From Thiotrichales bacterium (lineage in GTDB: Bacteria > Pseudomonadota > Gammaproteobacteria > JAAZVR01), in NCBI GenBank assembly GCA_018623305.1, contig JAAZVR010000023.1, positions 1 to 11,726 of the forward strand: a DNA stretch of 11,726 nucleotides. The letters run 5' to 3'. Under the pieces are notes generated by a model. The model saw nothing but the letters and a program-made list of their open reading frames with translations. It had not been told where the DNA came from and did not search any database. Every line of letters starts with the position of its first letter. Position 1 is the first letter of the stretch. The translations under genes were made by a program, and so were the position numbers. This document shows positions 1-7,567 of this stretch, in pieces.

Positions 1-1426
1 CTAACTCAGCCAAATGCTTGATGGATTCATTGAAATCTTCATGGCTTTTACGACGTCGGCGCGACTGCACCACCGTGCTTTGTCCCAGCAATTGGTTTTC
101 AGTGAGAATTTCAAAACCCGCTTCGGTTTCAATGAACCCCAGTTCCAGCGGAGCGACGACCACTTGTAATTCGTGATGGTCGGCTTCGATTTCAGACCAA
201 TTCGCACGCAATGTGTGAGGGACTTTTTGTGCGCGCAGTAAATCACTCATCCACTGGCGTCGTCCCATACTTTCCATGGTCAGCACGAGCGCGGCGGAAT
301 TCTGATTGGCATGGTCTAAAATCAGCTGAGCCAATTCGTTGGCTTCACGTTTCTGCGGCAAAATCTGTGGAGAATCAAACGGCAAGCTGACATTCGATGC
401 GTTATTTTCGCGAGAGAAATGAATTTGAGCAAAGGCCTTAGCCGCTGTGTAAATATCCGCGTCTTGCCAAAATACGTGATTCACGGGCAAAGGCGGGCGG
501 TCATTTTCCAGTTTGGCTAATTCATAGCGTTGATTAAAATCCGTTGGTAAAGACTCCAAGGCCTCTGTGGTATCGTTCCAAAAACACACACAGCTGTCTT
601 TAGGCAGATAATCTAAAACCGTGTTCATTGGTTCATCGAAAAACAGCGGTAAATAATATTCAATCCCTTGGAATGTTTTTAAATCACTGACCATTTGATA
701 TGGCAAATGGGATGCTACCTGGTCGCCAAAGGCCTCGCGATAGTTTTTACGGAACGTATCACTGCTTTGGCGATTCAAAACCACTTCTTGCGCGGGCAAT
801 AATTCAATAGCGTCTATTTTGTCGGTTGAGAGTTGTGTTTCGGCATCAAATAAACGTAATGTGTCGATTTCATCATCAAATAAATCAATTCGAATCGGGG
901 TGTGGTGACCCATTGGGAAGACATCAATGACCGAACCGCGCACGGTAAATTCACCATGCTCCATTACTTGAGACACACGTAAATAATTACTTTCGGTTAA
1001 TTGTTGAATGAAGGCCTCAATATCGAGGGTCTGACCTGTTTTAATGGAAAAACGTTGTGCGAGGACGAAGGCCTTCGGCACGATACGATGCAATGCGGTT
1101 GCAGCAGTGGTCAAAATAAACCCATTCGTCATCGAAGGCATTTGGCTGAGCGTTTTGAGTCGCTCAGAAACGATGTCTTTATGAGGTGAGAAATTATCAA
1201 ATGGCAGAATTTCCCAATCGGGTAAGACATGAATGGGCAGTTGTTGTGTATTAAAAAAACGCAATGCTCGCTTAATTTGAAGCAAAGTGCGCACATCAGG
1301 TGCAATGATTAGCGTTGGATGCGTATATTGTTCAGCCCATTGCGTCAGTGCATAAGCATTTGCGCTGGTGTTGAGCGCATTCCAGTTATTCTTAAATCCG
1401 TGTTTGTTCTGCCAGTTGAAATTCAT
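1..1426 (-). CDS. mfd: Transcription-repair coupling factor Mfd, N-terminal part (runs off left edge)
   Basis: Mfd is a cytoplasmic DNA translocase that removes RNA polymerase stalled at lesions and recruits UvrA. I translated 475 codons; the frame is open through base 1, so the gene continues outside the window (family length about 1150 residues). The visible part is the UvrB-like damage-recruitment region plus domain D3. Recognisable stretches are LPDWEILPFDNFSPH, HGEFTVRGSVIDVFPMG, RIDLFDDEIDTLRLFD and GIEYYLPLFF, then ELGFIETEAGFEILTE and an RRRRK block near residues 456-460, just before the RNA-polymerase-interacting domain. The helicase motor lies outside. The ATG at 1426 is the first in frame, because an in-frame TAA lies 36 bases upstream. 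The Shine-Dalgarno sequence is poor, but a TATAAT sits upstream. It is divergent from the lol genes, the same neighbourhood as in Escherichia coli. The identification is firm. Confidence 0.96.
   Translation of the reverse strand, partial: MNFNWQNKHGFKNNWNALNTSANAYALTQWAEQYTHPTLIIAPDVRTLLQIKRALRFFNTQQLPIHVLPDWEILPFDNFSPHKDIVSERLKTLSQMPSMTNGFILTTAATALHRIVPKAFVLAQRFSIKTGQTLDIEAFIQQLTESNYLRVSQVMEHGEFTVRGSVIDVFPMGHHTPIRIDLFDDEIDTLRLFDAETQLSTDKIDAIELLPAQEVVLNRQSSDTFRKNYREAFGDQVASHLPYQMVSDLKTFQGIEYYLPLFFDEPMNTVLDYLPKDSCVCFWNDTTEALESLPTDFNQRYELAKLENDRPPLPVNHVFWQDADIYTAAKAFAQIHFSRENNASNVSLPFDSPQILPQKREANELAQLILDHANQNSAALVLTMESMGRRQWMSDLLRAQKVPHTLRANWSEIEADHHELQVVVAPLELGFIETEAGFEILTENQLLGQSTVVQSRRRRKSHEDFNESIKHLAEL
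433..1074. repeat. Cluster of five AGGCCT words inside mfd
   Basis: AGGCCT begins at 433, 559, 730, 1012 and 1069, each copy preceded by A on the plus strand. This is the densest part of a window-wide set of 15 copies; the others begin at 2596, 2739, 3518, 5433, 7360, 7493, 8295, 10311, 10906 and 10998. In mfd every copy reads as a purine-AG codon, then GCC, then TTN. The copies are seen directly. A role as a DNA uptake word, a modification site or another genome signal is inference. Confidence 0.5.
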
Positions 1427-1457
1427 AAGTCCGATGCGTTCATTTTGTTTTGTCGAA

Positions 1458-1463
1458 ATTATA
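1458..1463 (-). promoter_or_regulatory. mfd promoter, perfect -10 hexamer
   Basis: The minus strand reads TATAAT here, placing a start point near 1451 and a leader of about 25 bases before the mfd ATG at 1426. No good -35 hexamer is found at 16-18 bases spacing, so the promoter may be weak or activator-dependent. A promoter for the divergent lol genes must also lie between 1427 and 1516, but I see no convincing one. Confidence 0.5.
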
Positions 1464-1516
1464 GGATATTCAATGACTCATTTTCGTTAAACACCGCTTT
1501 CACAGGATTCATTTTG

Positions 1517-2782
1517 ATGCATAATTTCGCTATGCTAAATCTATATGAACTTTCCATTGGTGTTCGTTACCTACGCTCGAAGCGTCGAACAGGCTTTGTG
1601 TCTTTTATTTCCTCAGTTTCCTTTTTGGGTATTGCACTCGGTGTGTTGACGTTGATTACCGTATTGTCTGTTATGAATGGGTTCGAAAAAGAACTCAGAG
1701 AGCGCATTTTGGGTATGACTGCACACATGACATTATCTCAGGGTAAAGGTGAACTAACGGAGTGGGAGACATTGCGAGAGGATGTCTTAAAACACCCAGA
1801 CATTGTTGGAGCCGCCCCAAATATTCTTAAACAAGGCATGTTGTCGGTTAAAGGTGAAACGACCGGCGCAATGGTCAGAGGTATCATGCCTGAGCTAGAG
1901 AGTCAGGTAGGTGATACGCACAAAATGATGGTTGAAGGTTCAATGGACGATTTACAAGCCAAAGGGTTTGGTATGGTAATCGGTGTGGAACTGGCTAATC
2001 AGCTGGATGTGGGGGTTGGAGACAAAGTGATGCTGCTGACACCGCAAACCACCTTCAGTCTTGCAGGCGTTTTTCCTCGCATGAAAAAATTCACTATTGT
2101 CGGAGTATTTGAAGCGGGCATGCACGAGTATGACTCTGGAATGGCTTTCATTCATATGAATGACGCACAAATGCTTTACCAGATGAAAGGTGCTGTATCC
2201 GGTTTGCAATTACGATTGCATGATTTATTCAAGGTATTTGAAGTCAATCAGTCCATTGGTTTGTACCTTCCCGAGGGCCCTTTTTATGCGGTGAACTGGA
2301 CTCAGCAGCACGCTAATTTTTTTAGGGCTATTCAGATGGAAAAGCGCATGATGTTCATTGTTTTAGCTCTGATAATTGCCGTGGCGGCTTTTAATATCGT
2401 CTCAAGTATGATGATGGCGGTTAATGATAAGCGCAGTGATATAGCGGTTTTGAGAACGCAAGGGGCTCAAGCCAAAAGCATCATGCTTATTTTTATGATC
2501 CAAGGTTTCGTGATTGGTGCTCTCGGTGTTTTGATTGGAGGGGCCGCAGGTGTGGCAGTCGCTTTAAATATAGATGTTATCGTGCCATTTATCGAAGGCC
2601 TGTTTGGCGTTCAGTTTTTCCCTGGTGATGTGTATTACATCACTCAAATCCCATCTGATTTGAAGTGGAATGATGTTTTTAAAGTGACGGGGCTGGCGTT
2701 TGTTTTGACCATCTTTGCGACATGGTACCCAGCATGGAAGGCCTCAAAGATTGCACCTGCGGAGGCTTTGAGATATGAGTGA
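1517..2782 (+). CDS. lolC: LolC/LolE-family lipoprotein-release permease (LolF-like hybrid)
   Basis: This is the membrane subunit of the ABC transporter that extracts outer-membrane lipoproteins from the inner membrane and passes them to LolA. The protein has 421 residues and four membrane segments: one near 31-55, a large periplasmic domain, then three near 279-301, 323-350 and 388-404. The N-terminal half carries ITVLSVMNGFEKEL, as in LolC. Residues 175-191 (with FPRMKK) sit where the LolA-binding Hook of LolC lies. From about 290 onward it resembles LolE more (FNIVSS, DIAVLRTQGA, IPSDLKW, WYPAWKAS). No second permease follows, so it may act as a homodimer of the type called LolF. The ATG at 1517 is chosen because AGGA lies 9 bases upstream. 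An ATG at 1532 aligns slightly better with E. coli LolC but has no Shine-Dalgarno sequence. The gene overlaps lolD by 8 bases. Confidence 0.9.
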   Translation: MHNFAMLNLYELSIGVRYLRSKRRTGFVSFISSVSFLGIALGVLTLITVLSVMNGFEKELRERILGMTAHMTLSQGKGELTEWETLREDVLKHPDIVGAAPNILKQGMLSVKGETTGAMVRGIMPELESQVGDTHKMMVEGSMDDLQAKGFGMVIGVELANQLDVGVGDKVMLLTPQTTFSLAGVFPRMKKFTIVGVFEAGMHEYDSGMAFIHMNDAQMLYQMKGAVSGLQLRLHDLFKVFEVNQSIGLYLPEGPFYAVNWTQQHANFFRAIQMEKRMMFIVLALIIAVAAFNIVSSMMMAVNDKRSDIAVLRTQGAQAKSIMLIFMIQGFVIGALGVLIGGAAGVAVALNIDVIVPFIEGLFGVQFFPGDVYYITQIPSDLKWNDVFKVTGLAFVLTIFATWYPAWKASKIAPAEALRYE

Positions 2783-3464
2783 TTCAGTATTGAATGCACA
2801 AGCGTTATGTAAGTCTTTTCATGATGGAACTCAAAATCTCGATGTTTTGAAGTCTGTGAATGTCTCAATACAAGCCGGGGAAAGCGTCGCAATCGTCGGA
2901 GCATCGGGTTCAGGCAAAAGTACTTTGTTGCATTTATTGGGAGGGCTCGATCAGCCGTCTTCAGGTAAGGTCGAACTTATGAGCAGCGATTTATCTCGTT
3001 GTTCAGAAAAGAAGCTGACTCAATTACGCTCGAAATATTTAGGATTCGTTTACCAATTTCATCATCTATTACCGGAATTTACCGCGCTCGAGAATGTCAT
3101 GATGCCGTTGCGGATTCAACGTGTTAAGAAATCGATTGCGCGTGAGAAAGCCGTTGCTTTGTTGGAGCAGGTGGGATTATCACACCGCTTAGAGCATAAG
3201 CCAGCTGAATTATCGGGCGGTGAGCGTCAACGTGTTGCAATCGCACGAGCGTTGGTAACAGAGCCGGCATGTATTCTTGCCGATGAGCCGACAGGCAACC
3301 TAGATAGCCACACAGCGGATGAAATTTTTCAAACCTTGGTCAATATGCAAAAAGAGCATGAGACAGCATTGGTCATCGTGACGCATGACCCTAAATTAGC
3401 GGCGAAAATGGACCGAACGCTTACAATGAAGGATGGGTGTTTACAATCTGACAAAACAGCTTAG
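2775..3464 (+). CDS. lolD: Lipoprotein-releasing system ATPase LolD
   Basis: This is the cytoplasmic ATPase that powers lipoprotein release by the LolC/E or LolF permease. The 229 residues match the usual LolD length and contain all ABC motifs: Walker A GASGSGKST at 42-50, Q-loop glutamine 94 (VYQFHHLLPEFTALENV), signature LSGGERQR from 146, Walker B CILADE at 166-171 with catalytic Glu171, D-loop GNLD, and the switch histidine 204. The length and the YQFHHLLPEFTALENV stretch fit the LolD/MacB branch. The gene starts inside the end of lolC with GGAGG 9 bases before its ATG, so the two are probably translationally coupled. Its last 44 bases overlap the 3' end of rnt on the other strand. No lolE follows. 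Confidence 0.96.
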   Translation: MSDSVLNAQALCKSFHDGTQNLDVLKSVNVSIQAGESVAIVGASGSGKSTLLHLLGGLDQPSSGKVELMSSDLSRCSEKKLTQLRSKYLGFVYQFHHLLPEFTALENVMMPLRIQRVKKSIAREKAVALLEQVGLSHRLEHKPAELSGGERQRVAIARALVTEPACILADEPTGNLDSHTADEIFQTLVNMQKEHETALVIVTHDPKLAAKMDRTLTMKDGCLQSDKTA

Positions 3465-4011
3465 CGGTTTGCGTTGTGTCATAAACCGCAGAGTGGGCCG
3501 CTTTATGATCCCAATCAAGGCCTGCTTTTTCGCATAGAGTCGACAGCACCGTATGTCCATACGCCAAACCGCCCAATGAAACAGTATCGAATGTGCTGAA
3601 TTGATGGAAGGGCGTTTTGAGTTTGTTGCGCTCAAATGCTTTTTGTAAAAAACCTAAATCAAAGTGAGCATTATGACCGACTAGAATGGCTCGAGTGCAT
3701 TTCTCAGCCTCAACCTCTTTTTTGACTGCGTAGCGAATCTCATCCAATGCGGTTTTTTCATTTTCCGCACCTCGAAGAGGATCAAAAGGGTCAATCCCCA
3801 AAAACTTCAAAGCGTCGGCTTCAATATTAGAACCTTCAAAAGGCTTGATTTTTTTATCAATCGTTTTGTGAATGTAGAGGTTTCCATTGTCATGCATACG
3901 CAAAATGATGACACATATCTCAAGAAGAGCATCCGTTTCACAATTAAAGCCACCGGTTTCAACATCAACAACAACAGGTAAAAATTTTCGGAAACGGTGT
4001 TGAATCGACAT
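3421..4011 (-). CDS. rnt: Ribonuclease T
   Basis: RNase T is a DEDDh 3'-to-5' exoribonuclease that trims tRNA, 5S and 23S rRNA 3' ends and can also digest single-stranded DNA. The 196 residues match the family from end to end. LPVVVDVETGGF supplies Asp16 and Glu18, VGHNAHFDLGF supplies Asp118, and AHSAVYD supplies His173 and Asp178, completing the active site. Other typical stretches are PFEGSNIEADALKFLGIDPF, FHQFSTFDT and the C-terminal TAKLFCQIVN. The family acts as a homodimer. The start codon shares one base with the argA stop (TAATG), so translation probably follows argA by termination-reinitiation, with GAGAG just upstream. The C-terminal codons overlap the end of lolD on the opposite strand. 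Confidence 0.96.
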   Translation of the reverse strand: MSIQHRFRKFLPVVVDVETGGFNCETDALLEICVIILRMHDNGNLYIHKTIDKKIKPFEGSNIEADALKFLGIDPFDPLRGAENEKTALDEIRYAVKKEVEAEKCTRAILVGHNAHFDLGFLQKAFERNKLKTPFHQFSTFDTVSLGGLAYGHTVLSTLCEKAGLDWDHKAAHSAVYDTTQTAKLFCQIVNTHPSL

Positions 4012-5267
4012 TAAGCTCTCAATCTTTTCTTAAGACATTTGGAATTACGCTCCGCATTGTACACAGCGCGGCGGGATTCGGGTAGGGCATCAACATCAAC
4101 CAATTCAAAACCACGTTCAACAAACCAGTGGGTTGTTTGAGTCGTTAATGCAAAAAGATCGGTAATGTGCGCGTTTAGCGCTTGGGCTTCAATGTGTTTT
4201 AACAATTGATCACCAAGCGACTGTTGACGGTAATCTGCGTGAATGGCCAGAGCGCTGAGTTCGGCGCTGTGATTGCATCCTTGGTATGGAATCAGTGCTG
4301 CGCAACCCACAACTTTACTGTCCATTTCAATCAAATGATAATGATGGATTTGAGACTCGATGGCTTCTCGCGATCGGGCAACTAAAAACCCTTGATCTTC
4401 TAGTGGTTCAAGAATCGATAGGATATCGGGAATGTCCGCTAATTCAGCAGCACGAATTCGATAATAGTCGTCATTGGATATTAAAATGCCTACCCCTTCA
4501 CGAGTATACAATTCTTGCAGTAAAGCGCCGTCCAAAGAAACGTCCAAAATATGAATACGTTCAATGCCCAACTCACATGCTCTTAACGCTCGCTTCATAA
4601 GGCGAGAATCCTTGGAATCGGATAATGCTCTTGCCTGACTCAGTGATAAATGACCGGCTTCGATCTCACAGTCTTTGGAATCTGCCAAGAAAATGAGTTT
4701 ATCTGCCTTCAGCGCGACGGCTGTTTCTACCGCAATTTCTTCGGTAGAACAGTTGAATATATCGCCCGTTAACGAGTAATTTAGAGCCGTCAGTAATGGA
4801 ATGCAGTTGGCATTTAACTGGTCTTGTATTGCTGGCGCGTTAATTTTTCGCACAACCCCTGTGTTCAAGTGGTCTAAGCCATTTAAAACACCCAGTGGGC
4901 GAGCGACCACGAAGCTTCCTTGAGTTATATTAACGGGAGTTTTACTCGCACTGAATTGCGCCTCTAAAAGGGTTTTTTGGCGGTTGGTTGCATCAATAAT
5001 TACATCCAATTGTTCGCTGGAAGTCACGCGACGAAGCCCAGAAAACTCTGCAGTTAAATTGTTTTTTTCAAGTGCTTTAGATATTTGAGGTCTTGAACCC
5101 ATAATCCAGACAATATTGACACCCAAATGATGCAATAAACGAATGTCTTCAAATTGCGCACGCAAATTACCCTCGAACGCTTGACCTGCCATATGTATGA
5201 CGAAGGTTTGACCTCGATGTGCAGCAAAATATGGGGATGAATCCCGAAACCAGTGAATAAAATCCAT
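4011..5267 (-). CDS. argA: N-acetylglutamate synthase (kinase-like plus GNAT domains)
   Basis: This enzyme makes N-acetylglutamate from acetyl-CoA and glutamate, the first step of arginine synthesis. The 418 residues have an amino-acid-kinase-fold domain at about 1-268, which carries the arginine-binding regulatory site in this family (SPYFAAHRGQTFVIHMAG, GSRPQI, PLGVLNGLDH, DGALLQELYTREGVG). A GNAT acetyltransferase domain follows at about 270-418 (IRAAELADIPDILSILEPLEDQG, HADYRQQSLGDQLL for acetyl-CoA, THWFVERGFELVDVDALPESR). It aligns with E. coli ArgA (443 residues) with a shorter N-terminus and several small gaps. The ATG at 5267 has no visible Shine-Dalgarno sequence, and a TAGAAT -10 lies only 6 bases upstream, so the message may be leaderless. 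It is cotranscribed with rnt. No complete ARG box is visible. Confidence 0.95.
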   Translation of the reverse strand: MDFIHWFRDSSPYFAAHRGQTFVIHMAGQAFEGNLRAQFEDIRLLHHLGVNIVWIMGSRPQISKALEKNNLTAEFSGLRRVTSSEQLDVIIDATNRQKTLLEAQFSASKTPVNITQGSFVVARPLGVLNGLDHLNTGVVRKINAPAIQDQLNANCIPLLTALNYSLTGDIFNCSTEEIAVETAVALKADKLIFLADSKDCEIEAGHLSLSQARALSDSKDSRLMKRALRACELGIERIHILDVSLDGALLQELYTREGVGILISNDDYYRIRAAELADIPDILSILEPLEDQGFLVARSREAIESQIHHYHLIEMDSKVVGCAALIPYQGCNHSAELSALAIHADYRQQSLGDQLLKHIEAQALNAHITDLFALTTQTTHWFVERGFELVDVDALPESRRAVYNAERNSKCLKKRLRA

Positions 5268-5273
5268 TTGCGT

Positions 5274-5282
5274 ATTCTAGCA
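5274..5282 (-). promoter_or_regulatory. Candidate extended -10 promoter of argA-rnt
   Basis: The minus strand reads TGCTAGAAT, an extended -10 pattern. The -10 hexamer ends 6 bases before the argA ATG, so the predicted start point falls on or very near the A of that ATG. There is no good -35 at the usual spacing. The site is seen directly; its activity is inferred. Confidence 0.4.
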
Positions 5283-5332
5283 GAGGCCAATTCAATGTAG
5301 GATACTCCTTATATGGAATAAAGGGATTTAAG

Positions 5333-5884
5333 ATGAGTGAAATTAAAATTGGGTTTATCACTGTTTCTGATCGTGCCAGCCGAGGTGAATATGAAGATTT
5401 GGGCGGTCCAGCAATGCAGGAATGGATGGGCAAGGCCTTAACAAATGAATGGACCCCTGTGGCGCGAGTGATTGAGGACGATCAAGATTTGATTGAAGCG
5501 ACCTTAAAAGAATTGTGCGATGAATATCAATGTGGGTTGGTGCTCACAACAGGTGGCACAGGCCCTGCAAAACGTGATGTGACGCCTGAAGCGACGGAAG
5601 CTGTATGTGAAAAAATCTTGGATGGCTTTGCTGAGCAAATGCGTGCGGTTTCATTGCAATACGTACCTACAGCCATTTTGTCACGCCAAATTGCTGGAAC
5701 ACGCGGATCTTCTTTGATTATTAATTTACCAGGCAAGCCTAGCGCGATTGCTGAATGTTTAGAAGCGGTTTTCCCTGCGGTGCCTTACTGTGTTGATTTG
5801 ATAGAAGGGCCTTATTTAGAAACAGATGAATCGTTTATAAAAGCCTTTCGTCCAAAACACGCAAAAAAGCCGGAGGCATCATGA
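5333..5884 (+). CDS. mog: Molybdopterin adenylyltransferase Mog
   Basis: Mog adenylates molybdopterin before MoeA inserts molybdate, a late step of molybdenum cofactor synthesis in the cytoplasm. The 183 residues (E. coli Mog has 195) carry VSDRASRGEYEDLGGPA near the start, the pterin-binding LTTGGTGPAKRDVTPEAT at 71-88, and NLPGKP at 131-136. Asp49 and Asp82, the catalytic aspartates of E. coli Mog, are both present. The C-terminal PYCVDLIEGPYLET and AFRPK are typical of Mog and separate it from MoaB. AAGGGA lies 6 bases before the ATG. It is the first gene of a three-gene operon and overlaps prmB by 4 bases (ATGA). No other Mo-cofactor gene or molybdoenzyme is in the window, apart from the CinA-N-like gene two genes downstream. 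Confidence 0.93.
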   Translation: MSEIKIGFITVSDRASRGEYEDLGGPAMQEWMGKALTNEWTPVARVIEDDQDLIEATLKELCDEYQCGLVLTTGGTGPAKRDVTPEATEAVCEKILDGFAEQMRAVSLQYVPTAILSRQIAGTRGSSLIINLPGKPSAIAECLEAVFPAVPYCVDLIEGPYLETDESFIKAFRPKHAKKPEAS

Positions 5885-6789
5885 ATTATCAACTTACAAC
5901 ATTGCTCGATTTTGTTCGTTGGGGCGCGAGTCGTTTTCATGAAGCAGAGTTGTTTTTTGGGCATGGACGAGACAATGCCTTTGATGAAGCGATGGATTTA
6001 GTGCTGCATGCCTTGCATTTGCCACATGGGCTTCCGAATGAATATTGGAGTTGCCATGTTACGGAAGCAGAAAAACAAGACATCATGAGTTTGCTGGAAC
6101 GCCGTATTGAAGAACGCACCCCGGCGGCTTACATTACTAATCAAGGCTATTTTGCTGGGCTTGAGTTTTATGTGGATGAGCGTGTGCTTGTGCCTCGTTC
6201 ACCTTTAGCAGAAATTATTGAAACTCAATTTTCAACGGTTTTGCCTAAAAAACCGAAACGTGTTTTAGACTTGTGCACAGGCAGTGGTTGCATCGGCATT
6301 GCAATCGCTCATCACTTGCCCGATTCAATGGTCGATTTAGGTGATATTTCAGAAGATGCATTGGCCGTATCAGAAATCAACGTTGACCATTATGAACTAT
6401 GGGGGCGCGTAAATATATTGCATACCGATGGTTTGTCAGCTGTCGATGGCCCATACGATTTAATCATCTCAAACCCGCCTTACGTCGATATGGATGATTT
6501 GGCCATGATGCCGGATGAATTTCATCAAGAGCCAGAGATTGGCTTAGGGTCAGGCCCGGATGGGCTGGATTTAACTCGATTAATACTGCGTGATGCGGCT
6601 GCACAGTTAAGTGATGACGGTCATCTTATTGTTGAAGTGGGCGCGAGTCAGCACAATGTTGAATTGACTTATCCTGAGGTAGATTTCAATTGGTTACCTT
6701 TTGAGCGCGGCGGTATGGGAGTCTTCCATTTAACCGCGGAGCAATTAAAAGCCCATCAAGCTATTTTTGATGAGAGAGCAAAAATATGA
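5881..6789 (+). CDS. prmB: Ribosomal protein L3 N5-glutamine methyltransferase PrmB
   Basis: PrmB uses S-adenosylmethionine to methylate a conserved glutamine of ribosomal protein L3, which helps 50S assembly. The 302 residues include an N-terminal substrate-recognition domain (FVRWGASRFHEAELFFGHGRDN), YVDERVLVPRSP at 97-108, the SAM-binding motif VLDLCTGSGCIGIA from about 128, and the Gln-binding NPPYVD at 198-203, which is diagnostic for PrmA/B/C-type glutamine methyltransferases. EPEIGLGSGPDGLDLTR also matches the PrmB subgroup rather than the release-factor enzyme PrmC. The start is coupled to mog by ATGA, with GGAGG 4 bases upstream. It overlaps the next gene by 4 bases. PrmB next to aroC is a familiar gammaproteobacterial arrangement; here one gene is inserted between them. 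Confidence 0.94.
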   Translation: MNYQLTTLLDFVRWGASRFHEAELFFGHGRDNAFDEAMDLVLHALHLPHGLPNEYWSCHVTEAEKQDIMSLLERRIEERTPAAYITNQGYFAGLEFYVDERVLVPRSPLAEIIETQFSTVLPKKPKRVLDLCTGSGCIGIAIAHHLPDSMVDLGDISEDALAVSEINVDHYELWGRVNILHTDGLSAVDGPYDLIISNPPYVDMDDLAMMPDEFHQEPEIGLGSGPDGLDLTRLILRDAAAQLSDDGHLIVEVGASQHNVELTYPEVDFNWLPFERGGMGVFHLTAEQLKAHQAIFDERAKI

Positions 6790-7535
6790 CTCAACCTAAA
6801 ATTGGACTGTGCATTATCGGCGATGAAATTTTATCGGGTAAGCGACAGGATAAACATTTCACGAATGGTGTTGAAACACTCAAAGAGTGGGGGTTGAAAA
6901 TCGATTGGGTGCGCATCTTAGGTGATGACGTTGATTTGTTGACGGAGAACTTTCGTCAAATGTTGGCGTCAGGTGACCATTTTTTCAGCTTTGGTGGAAT
7001 TGGGGCGACGCCTGATGATATGACGCGAGCGTGTTTTGCGGAAGCTGCGGGCGTTGAGTTGGCAATTCATGATGATGCGCGCGCGGAAATCGAAGCGCAA
7101 TTTGGGGAAGAGGCATATCCTCAAAGAATTAAGATGGCTGAATTGCCTGTGGGCAGTCGTATTATTCCGAATCCTTTTAATCGTGTGCCTGGATTTAGTT
7201 ATCAAAATTGTCATTTTCTTCCGGGTTTTCCGCAGATGGCCTGGCCGATGATGAAATGGGTCTTGGAACAAGAATACAACCAATATAAACAAGGGTTTGA
7301 GGCCGAATTTGCCGTGAAAATCCCGAATTTCAGCGAATCGAAGCTTGTGGATTATATGAAGGCCTTTGGGGATAAACACCCCGAAGTGAAGTTGTTCAGC
7401 CTGCCTCATATTAGTGATGATGAACGTTCAGTTGAATTTGGCATGAAAGGAGGAAAATCTGTTTTAAATCAATTAGTTGATGAGTTTTTGGAAGGCCTTA
7501 GCAATATTGTTAAAGAGTTTCAAGTTCTTTCTTAA
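6786..7535 (+). CDS. Stand-alone CinA N-terminal-type molybdopterin-binding domain protein
   Basis: This is a 249-residue MoaB/Mog-fold protein of the COG1058 type (CinA N-terminal domain). The fold is shown by KIGLCIIGDEILSGKRQD at the start, the pterin/nucleotide-loop motif GGIGATPDDMTR at 70-81, and PFNRVPGF followed by CHFLPGFPQMAW, the usual NxPGxP-like region. The C-terminal nicotinamide-nucleotide amidase domain of full CinA is absent. Roles for such single-domain proteins are uncertain: CinA-N hydrolyses ADP-ribose in some bacteria, and others are annotated only as molybdopterin-binding. The start is fixed by the 4-base ATGA overlap with prmB and GAGAG 9 bases upstream. Being in an operon with mog, a distant relative of the same fold, hints at a cofactor- or nucleotide-related task, but I cannot assign a reaction. 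Confidence 0.85.
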   Translation: MTQPKIGLCIIGDEILSGKRQDKHFTNGVETLKEWGLKIDWVRILGDDVDLLTENFRQMLASGDHFFSFGGIGATPDDMTRACFAEAAGVELAIHDDARAEIEAQFGEEAYPQRIKMAELPVGSRIIPNPFNRVPGFSYQNCHFLPGFPQMAWPMMKWVLEQEYNQYKQGFEAEFAVKIPNFSESKLVDYMKAFGDKHPEVKLFSLPHISDDERSVEFGMKGGKSVLNQLVDEFLEGLSNIVKEFQVLS

Positions 7536-7567
7536 AAAAATAATTTTAGGCTTAGATGACAAAAAAG

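Noticed and set aside
1001..1189. Small plus-strand open frame inside mfd
   Set aside because: It is antisense to well-conserved Mfd coding sequence, with no ribosome-binding site or recognisable protein.
1319..1516. N-terminal extension of the lolC reading frame back to 1319
   Set aside because: It overlaps the mfd start on the other strand, does not resemble LolC, and a ribosome-binding site supports the ATG at 1517.
5289..5296. Possible ARG box (ArgR operator) upstream of argA
   Set aside because: Only one half-site-like ATTCAAT is visible; no paired half at the required spacing.
6969..7409. 146-codon open frame antisense to the CinA-N-like gene
   Set aside because: It has no recognisable protein features and is opposite a clearly conserved gene.
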